Assembly (NCBI GenBank): GCA_041287865.1
Contig: JBGGMV010000072.1
Location: 45,976 to 109,975 of the forward strand
Source: JAPWJZ01 sp041287865
GTDB taxonomy: Bacteria > Pseudomonadota > Alphaproteobacteria > Micavibrionales > UBA2020
DNA length: 64,000 bases
Direction of reading: 5' to 3'
Each line of letters starts with the position of its first letter. Position 1 is the first letter of the stretch. The notes under the pieces are model-generated. The model did not search any database. It had not been told where the DNA came from and saw only the letters and a list, made by a program, of their open reading frames with translations. This document shows, piece after piece, positions 59,024 through 64,000 of the stretch. Position numbers and translations under genes: made by a program.

Positions 59024-59263
59024 TTAGCGGCGGTAGTGGTGATGGTGGCGCGGCGGCGCGGGATGGTGATGGCCGTGCGGATAATGCGGGCGGTAAACCG
59101 GGCCATAGATCACGGGGCCGGGCACGATCACGGGCGCGGGCACGACAACGACCGGCGCGGGATAATAGGGATCCATCGGGACAATCGCGCAGCCCGTCAT
59201 GGTGACAGCAGCGGCGGCGACAGCGAAGGCCTTGCAGAGGCTCTTTTTGCCGGGAAGGTTCAT
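59024..59263 (-). CDS. Small Pro/Val/His-rich lipoprotein
   Basis: 79 residues. Signal peptide with a lipobox ending TGC at residue 25. The mature part is a low-complexity string of Pro, Val and Tyr followed by a His-rich tail with HGHHHPAPPRHHHHYRR. Such tails can bind Ni, Zn or Cu; this is inference. GAGGAG precedes the ATG and it has its own promoter. Ends 17 bases before leuB. Confidence 0.8.
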   Translation of the reverse strand: MNLPGKKSLCKAFAVAAAAVTMTGCAIVPMDPYYPAPVVVVPAPVIVPGPVIYGPVYRPHYPHGHHHPAPPRHHHHYRR

Positions 59264-59296
59264 GGTTCACACTCCTCAAAAATGTTAAGCCGCGTC

Positions 59297-59325
59297 AAAC
59301 TAGCACCGGGGCATAGTTACGTCAA
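59297..59325 (-). promoter_or_regulatory. Promoter of the lipoprotein gene (and probably leuB)
   Basis: On the minus strand TTGACG (59320-59325), 17-base spacer, TAGTTT (59297-59302), 33 bases before the ATG. Confidence 0.5.
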
Positions 59326-59359
59326 TACAGGCCGGTTAATAGTCTGATAATATTGTATA

Positions 59360-61054
59360 TTATGCCATGAGCGCAGACTCTACATCGGTCACAAAACGCA
59401 CCGATGACGCGAAGCTTTCGCCCTTGATCTTGCGGCGAATGCGGTGGGTTATTTTGCTCTCGCCGCAGACGAAAATTTTCCGCCCCGGCTGCGCCACCGT
59501 CATCAGGAAGGTCTTGATGCCGAACATGCCGGTCATGTCGATCATCGGCACGGCCGAGAGGTCGATCACAAGGCGCGTCACCTCGCTGTCGATGTAATCC
59601 GCGCCCTCCAGCGTGCGGTTGATGGAACCGAAAAACAGCGGGCCTTCAAACCGGTAAACCATCGCGCCCTTCGGCACCTTGCCGTGGAAATCGTCGGGTT
59701 TCTTGTGCGACGAAATGCTGAGCGTGGAGAAATCGGCGATGCGCTTCATGAAAAGCAGCGTCGCCAGCATCATGCCCACCAGCACCCCCGCCACCATGTC
59801 GATAAAGACAGTCAGGAAGAAACTGATCAGCATCACCGCCGTATCCGATTTCGGCGCAAGGCGGAAAATTCTGATGCATTGGTGGATATGCGACATGCGC
59901 CACGCGACCACCAGCAACAGCGCGGCCAGCGCCGCCATAGGGATAAAGCTGATATAAGGGGCCAGTGTCAGCACATAGGCCAAAATCAGCAGCGCATGGA
60001 TGAATGACGCTACGGGTGTCTTCGCCCCCGCCTGAATATTCGCCGCCGTGCGGGCAATGGCGCCGGTCGCGGGGATACCGCTGGCGAGGCCCGAGAAGAT
60101 ATTGGCGATGCCGATGCCGTTCAGTTCAGCATCGGGGTCGTGATGCGTGCGCGTCATGCTGTCGGCAACTGTAGCTGATAACAAAGATTCAAGCGCCGCC
60201 AGCGCGGCCACCACCAGCGCCGCGCGGAACAGCGTGCGGAACTGGTCGACGGTGGGGAAGGCGAACAGCGGGTCTGATCCTCCCGGCCAGTGCAGCACGG
60301 GCGCATAGGGCTGGATGCCGGGGTGCGTCACGCCGCTGCCGTCGACATAGGAAAATTTTGTGTTCAGCGTGCTGACATCAAAACCGTAGTGCGAGAGCGC
60401 ATAGGCCAGACCCGCGCCCAGCGCGATGCCGACGGCGGGCGCCGGAATTTTATGCGTGATTTTCGGGAACAGCAGGATGCCCAGCAGCGTGACAGCGCCC
60501 ACACCGATATCGGCGGCCTTCGCCATGCGCAGGCTGTCCCAGATCATCCCCGCCTTGGCGATAAAGGGGCCGCTGAGGTTTTCGATGCCAAGGCCCATAA
60601 AATCGTTCAGCGACAGCATGGCGATGGTCACGGCGATACCCGCCGTAAAACCTGTCACGACAGGGTATGGCACGTAATGCACCAATCGCCCGAGGCGCAG
60701 ACTGCCCATGATAATCAGGAACATCCCCGCCAATAACTGGCACCAGATCAACCCGTGCAGGCCCATATCTTTGACAATCGGCGCAACGATCACGACAAAG
60801 GCGGCCGTCGGCCCGCTGACCTGGAATTTCGACCCGCCGAAAATCGCGGCCGCCATGCCCGCGACGATGGCGGTATACAAACCGTGGCGCGGCGGCAGGC
60901 CCACCGCAATCGCCAACGCCATCGACAGCGGCAGCGCGACCAGCGAGACGACAAGCCCCGCCGTCAGGTCGTCACGGAAGATTTTCCACGAATAGTTTTT
61001 AAGTCCGTCACGGAGCGCAGTCGCAAGCGGGAATGGCGCGCGTTTCGTCGCCAT
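59360..61054 (-). CDS. SulP-family anion transporter with STAS domain
   Basis: 564 residues. The SulP membrane domain fills about 20-420 (DDLTAGLVVSLVALPLSMALAIAVGLPP at the first helices, split over ~28-55). The cytoplasmic STAS domain fills about 445-560, with VTRLVIDLSAVPMIDMTGMFG. SulP proteins carry sulfate, bicarbonate or dicarboxylates; the substrate is not readable. The ATG overlaps the leuD stop codon by one base (TAATG), so translation is coupled to leuD. Confidence 0.93.
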   Translation of the reverse strand: MATKRAPFPLATALRDGLKNYSWKIFRDDLTAGLVVSLVALPLSMALAIAVGLPPRHGLYTAIVAGMAAAIFGGSKFQVSGPTAAFVVIVAPIVKDMGLHGLIWCQLLAGMFLIIMGSLRLGRLVHYVPYPVVTGFTAGIAVTIAMLSLNDFMGLGIENLSGPFIAKAGMIWDSLRMAKAADIGVGAVTLLGILLFPKITHKIPAPAVGIALGAGLAYALSHYGFDVSTLNTKFSYVDGSGVTHPGIQPYAPVLHWPGGSDPLFAFPTVDQFRTLFRAALVVAALAALESLLSATVADSMTRTHHDPDAELNGIGIANIFSGLASGIPATGAIARTAANIQAGAKTPVASFIHALLILAYVLTLAPYISFIPMAALAALLLVVAWRMSHIHQCIRIFRLAPKSDTAVMLISFFLTVFIDMVAGVLVGMMLATLLFMKRIADFSTLSISSHKKPDDFHGKVPKGAMVYRFEGPLFFGSINRTLEGADYIDSEVTRLVIDLSAVPMIDMTGMFGIKTFLMTVAQPGRKIFVCGESKITHRIRRKIKGESFASSVRFVTDVESALMA

Positions 61055-61665
61055 TATTCGGCAGCGTAGAGCCAGGGTTGTGCGGATTTCTGGCCGCCTT
61101 CAAAGCTGGAAATTTTGGTTTCATGTTCCAGCGTCAACCCGATATCGTCCAACCCGTTCAGCAGGCATTTCTTGCGGAAGGGCTCGACGTCGAATTTGTA
61201 CGTCTTGCGGTTGCCGCCGATCACGGTCTGCGCGGCGAGGTCGATGGAAAGTTCTAACCCTGCCTCCGCATCCTTCATCAGTTCCTCAACCTGTTCCTTC
61301 GGCAGCACGACGGGCAAAATGCCGTTCTTGAAGCAGTTGTTGAAGAAAATATCGGCGAAGCTGGGGGCGATCACGGCGCGGATGCCGAAATCGTTCAGCG
61401 CCCAGGGGGCGTGCTCGCGCGATGAACCGCAGCCGAAGTTTTCGCCAGCCACCAAGATCGAGGCCTTGCGGTATTGCGGCTTGTTCAGCACGAATTCCGG
61501 CTTCTCCGCGCCTTCCGGCGTGAAGCGCAGGTCGTTGAACAAAAACTTGCCCAATCCCGTGCGCTCGATGGTTTTCAGGAATTGCTTCGGAATGATCGCG
61601 TCGGTATCGACGTTGACCATGTTGAGGGGTGCTGCGGCGCCCTTGAGTTGCGTGAATTTCTGCAT
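61054..61665 (-). CDS. leuD: 3-isopropylmalate dehydratase small subunit
   Basis: 203 residues, the usual length. Binds substrate for the LeuCD isomerase. Motifs: VDTDAIIPKQFLK, GENFGCGSSREHAPWAL and APSFADIFFNNCFKNGILP. GGAGAA precedes the ATG. One base separates it from leuC. Confidence 0.97.
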   Translation of the reverse strand: MQKFTQLKGAAAPLNMVNVDTDAIIPKQFLKTIERTGLGKFLFNDLRFTPEGAEKPEFVLNKPQYRKASILVAGENFGCGSSREHAPWALNDFGIRAVIAPSFADIFFNNCFKNGILPVVLPKEQVEELMKDAEAGLELSIDLAAQTVIGGNRKTYKFDVEPFRKKCLLNGLDDIGLTLEHETKISSFEGGQKSAQPWLYAAE

Positions 61666-61666
61666 G

Positions 61667-63079
61667 TTATTTCTCCAGCTCGCGAACGTCGGTCAGATGG
61701 CCCGTAAAGGCAGCCGCCGCCGCCATGGCGGGGCTCATCAGGTGGGTGCGCCCGCCGCGGCCCTGACGGCCTTCGAAGTTGCGGTTTGATGTCGAGGCGC
61801 AACGCTCGCCCGGTTGCAGCTTGTCGGCGTTCATGGCAAGGCACATGGAACAGCCCGCCTCGCGCCAGTCGAAACCCGCTTCGATAAAGATTTTATCGAG
61901 CCCTTCTTTCTCCGCCTGTTCCTTCACAAGGCCGGAGCCGGGGACGATCATCGCGTAAACCGATTTCGCCACTTTGCGGCCTTTTGCCAAGCGCGCCACA
62001 TCCCGCAAATCCTCGATGCGCGAATTGGTGCAGCTGCCGATAAAGACTTTATCGATCGCCACATCGGTCAGCTTCTGCCCCGCCTTCAACCCCATATAGT
62101 CGATGGCGCGGACGATAAAGTCACGCTGGCCTGCGTCTTCGATTTTCGACGGGTCGGGAACGTAGCCCGTAATCGGCGCAACGGCTTCGGGGTTTGTGCC
62201 CCATGTTACCTGCGGCGCGATATCTTTCGCATCCAGTTTGATTTCCTTGTCGAACACAGCGCCCGCATCTGTTACCAGCGTCTTCCAATAGGCCACGGCC
62301 TTGTCGAAGTCTGCTCCCTGCGGCGCCATCGGACGGCCCTTCAAATACGCAAAGGTCGTTTCGTCAGGCGCAATCAGGCCAGCACGCGCACCGGCCTCGA
62401 TGCTCATGTTGCAGACCGTCATGCGGCCCTCCATGCTCAGCGCGCGAATGGCCGAGCCCGCATATTCCATCACATAGCCAGTGCCGCCGGCGGTGCCGAT
62501 TTTGCCGATGATGGCGAGGATGATGTCCTTCGCCGTGATGCCCACGGGCAGGTCGCCCTCCACCGTGATGCGCATATTCTTGGCGGGTTTTTGAATCAGC
62601 GTCTGGGTCGCCAGCACGTGTTCGACTTCCGACGTACCAATACCAAATGCTAATGCGCCAAACGCGCCATGCGTCGACGTATGGCTGTCGCCGCAGACAA
62701 TCGTCATGCCGGGCTGCGTCATGCCCTGTTCGGGGCCGATCACGTGCACGATGCCCTGGCGCTTATCGGCCATGCCGAAATATTCGATGCCGAATTGCTT
62801 GACGTTTTTCTCCAGCGTCTCCACCTGCACGCGGCTTTCGGGGTCGGCGATGCCTTTCAGGCGGTCGGCCGATGTCGGCACATTGTGGTCGGCCACGGCC
62901 AGCGTCGCATCGGGGCGGCGCACTTTGCGGTTGGCCATGCGTAAACCTTCAAAGGCTTGGGGGCTTGTGACTTCGTGGACAAGATGGCGGTCGATATAAA
63001 TCACCGAAACGCCGTCGTCGTTTTTATTCACGACATGGCTGTCCCAGATTTTTTCGAAGAGCGTGCGGGGCTTTGACAT
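61667..63079 (-). CDS. leuC: 3-isopropylmalate dehydratase large subunit
   Basis: 470 residues from the ATG at 63079 (GAGG upstream), the normal LeuC length; the open frame continues 185 codons further upstream but without family similarity. Binds the 4Fe-4S cluster through Cys in FIGSCTNSRIEDL and the GCSMCLAMN pair. IDRHLVHEVTSPQAF and CGDSHTSTHGAFGALAFGIG are also typical. First gene of a leuC-leuD-sulP unit. Confidence 0.97.
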   Translation of the reverse strand: MSKPRTLFEKIWDSHVVNKNDDGVSVIYIDRHLVHEVTSPQAFEGLRMANRKVRRPDATLAVADHNVPTSADRLKGIADPESRVQVETLEKNVKQFGIEYFGMADKRQGIVHVIGPEQGMTQPGMTIVCGDSHTSTHGAFGALAFGIGTSEVEHVLATQTLIQKPAKNMRITVEGDLPVGITAKDIILAIIGKIGTAGGTGYVMEYAGSAIRALSMEGRMTVCNMSIEAGARAGLIAPDETTFAYLKGRPMAPQGADFDKAVAYWKTLVTDAGAVFDKEIKLDAKDIAPQVTWGTNPEAVAPITGYVPDPSKIEDAGQRDFIVRAIDYMGLKAGQKLTDVAIDKVFIGSCTNSRIEDLRDVARLAKGRKVAKSVYAMIVPGSGLVKEQAEKEGLDKIFIEAGFDWREAGCSMCLAMNADKLQPGERCASTSNRNFEGRQGRGGRTHLMSPAMAAAAAFTGHLTDVRELEK

Positions 63080-63232
63080 ATAACGGCCTCTTTCATGAGG
63101 GTTGATATCCGGCGCAAAAATACGGCTTCGGGGGGCAAATGTGAAGCGCTTAATAGGGGGGTTAACGGAAGCCCTCCGCCATGGTCTAATAACCCCATTC
63201 TTTGTTTTATTGTTACGCGCACGGGGCCGCCT

Positions 63233-64000
63233 TTGAAAAAAAAGAATAGCCGCACTGCACAAAAACAGAAACCCGACCATTACCCCGTTATCGTCATTTC
63301 CGACACGCACCTCGGCATGGGCAATACCTCGACCGACCTGCTGGTCGAATTCCTGCAGAACACCACCTGCGACCGTTTGATTTTGAACGGCGATATCATC
63401 GACGGCTGGCGCATCAACCGGCAGAAAGAAGCCGATTTCCCCGAGGCGCAGAAACGCGTGCTCGACGCCATCAACCGCAAAATCGCCGAGGGCGTGGATG
63501 TGATTTACATCCCCGGCAACCACGATGGCGAGCTGCGCAGGCGCGGCCTTGCCGGCAAGAATGTTCTGGGCGCAAGGCTCGAACATGAATTCGAATTCAC
63601 CGACCCGAAGGGGCGAAAGATTTTTGTCTGCCACGGCGACCGGTTCGACCCGATGCAGCAGGGCGCCTCGAAGCTTGATAAACTGCCCAAGGCGCTGAAA
63701 TATCCAATCGGCGCCGGATACATTTTAATGGTCGACAAGGGATATGATGCCGCCTCGCGCATCAGCAGCGCCATCGACCGCGTGTCGGAACATGTGCTGC
63801 ACCGGTCAATCGGATTGTTTTCAAAGGTGCGCACCACGCTGGAAGGATTATCGGGCAGCAAAGGCAACATGGAACAATCCGCCATCGACCACGCGCAGAA
63901 AAACAATTACGACGGCATCATCTGCGGCCATTTCCACATGAGCGCGAAGCGCGACAGCGGCGGCAAACTGTATTTGAATTCCGGCGACTGGGTCGAAAGC
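63233..64000 (+). CDS. LpxH-like metallophosphoesterase, 3' end cut off
   Basis: About 256 residues visible, running off the right edge. All calcineurin-type metal motifs are seen: ISDTHLG, NGDIIDGW, GNHDGE and GHFHMS. The sequence best fits UDP-2,3-diacylglucosamine diphosphatase relatives (lipid A synthesis), though alphaproteobacteria often use LpxI, so the substrate is inferred. No in-frame ATG precedes DTHLG; I chose the TTG at 63233, and an ATT/other start cannot be excluded. Divergent from leuC over 153 bases in which I see no clear signals. Confidence 0.85.
   Translation, partial: MKKKNSRTAQKQKPDHYPVIVISDTHLGMGNTSTDLLVEFLQNTTCDRLILNGDIIDGWRINRQKEADFPEAQKRVLDAINRKIAEGVDVIYIPGNHDGELRRRGLAGKNVLGARLEHEFEFTDPKGRKIFVCHGDRFDPMQQGASKLDKLPKALKYPIGAGYILMVDKGYDAASRISSAIDRVSEHVLHRSIGLFSKVRTTLEGLSGSKGNMEQSAIDHAQKNNYDGIICGHFHMSAKRDSGGKLYLNSGDWVES

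Noticed and set aside
59347..59363. ATAATAT-TGT-ATATTAT at the sulP stop as a terminator
   Set aside because: The stem is only A-T pairs and overlaps the stop codon; too weak to terminate.
63080..63634. 185-codon upstream extension of leuC
   Set aside because: LeuC similarity begins at the ATG at 63079, which has a ribosome site; the extension is antisense to the divergent phosphoesterase gene.
1..64000. CRISPR array or tandem repeats
   Set aside because: No regularly spaced direct repeats were seen in any intergenic stretch.

Overview
The window reads as chromosome of a Gram-negative alphaproteobacterium. Genes are GC-rich, tightly packed and often overlap by 1-17 bases. The signs are a fused trpE(G) with a Trp-codon attenuator, a PuuD-type urate hydroxylase, leuCD/leuB, lipoproteins, an RND pump, an LpxH-like lipid A phosphoesterase and an exosortase. 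I cannot name an order or genus from the sequence alone. I see no rRNA, prophage, insertion sequence or CRISPR array. One tRNA (Ser, GGA) is present.

Layout. Bases 1-4810: end of a large alpha-2-macroglobulin-like protein. 4851-11878: a purine-breakdown island holding malate synthase, urate hydroxylase, an ankyrin protein, 5-hydroxyisourate hydrolase, allantoinase, OHCU decarboxylase, allantoicase and ureidoglycolate lyase. These together can take urate to glyoxylate and then malate. 11959-13463: an SPFH protein coupled to a secreted FecR-domain protein. 13513-14981: a ROK sugar kinase and a type II phosphomannose-isomerase cupin. 15134-17866: a double M16 peptidase. 17863-24477: the complete trp operon trpL-trpE(G)-D-C-F-B-A, all genes overlapping. 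24639-29063: an RND efflux adaptor and pump. 29060-33451: PEP carboxylase and an ABC exporter.

33452-44677 is the least explained part. A four-gene operon (33742-39136) encodes a coiled-coil protein, a TelA-like protein, a protein of unknown fold and a membrane-anchored protein with a Q/P-rich linker. It is preceded by a long hairpin that covers the first gene's ribosome binding site. Facing it are a DUF2800/Cas4-like nuclease gene with its own promoter and a four-gene operon (43327 down to 40216) of three unknown proteins plus a DUF4166 oxidoreductase, then a patatin lipoprotein.

44737-53400: D-lactate dehydrogenase, small unknown genes including a possible ADP-ribosyltransferase-like protein, a cupin/DUF2867 protein, and an exosortase gene directly upstream of its probable substrate, a VIT/VWA protein with a PEP-CTERM tail. 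53493-63079, all on the minus strand: tRNA-Ser, MOSC protein, slipin and NfeD protease, PfkB kinase, leuB, a His-rich lipoprotein, a SulP transporter, leuD and leuC. The right edge cuts a metallophosphoesterase gene.

The most useful observations are: a trp leader peptide (MKNARRISVLSSTRWWA) that looks leaderless; the ribosome-site hairpin and TelA-like operon; the complete urate-to-malate gene set; and the dedicated exosortase/VIT pair.
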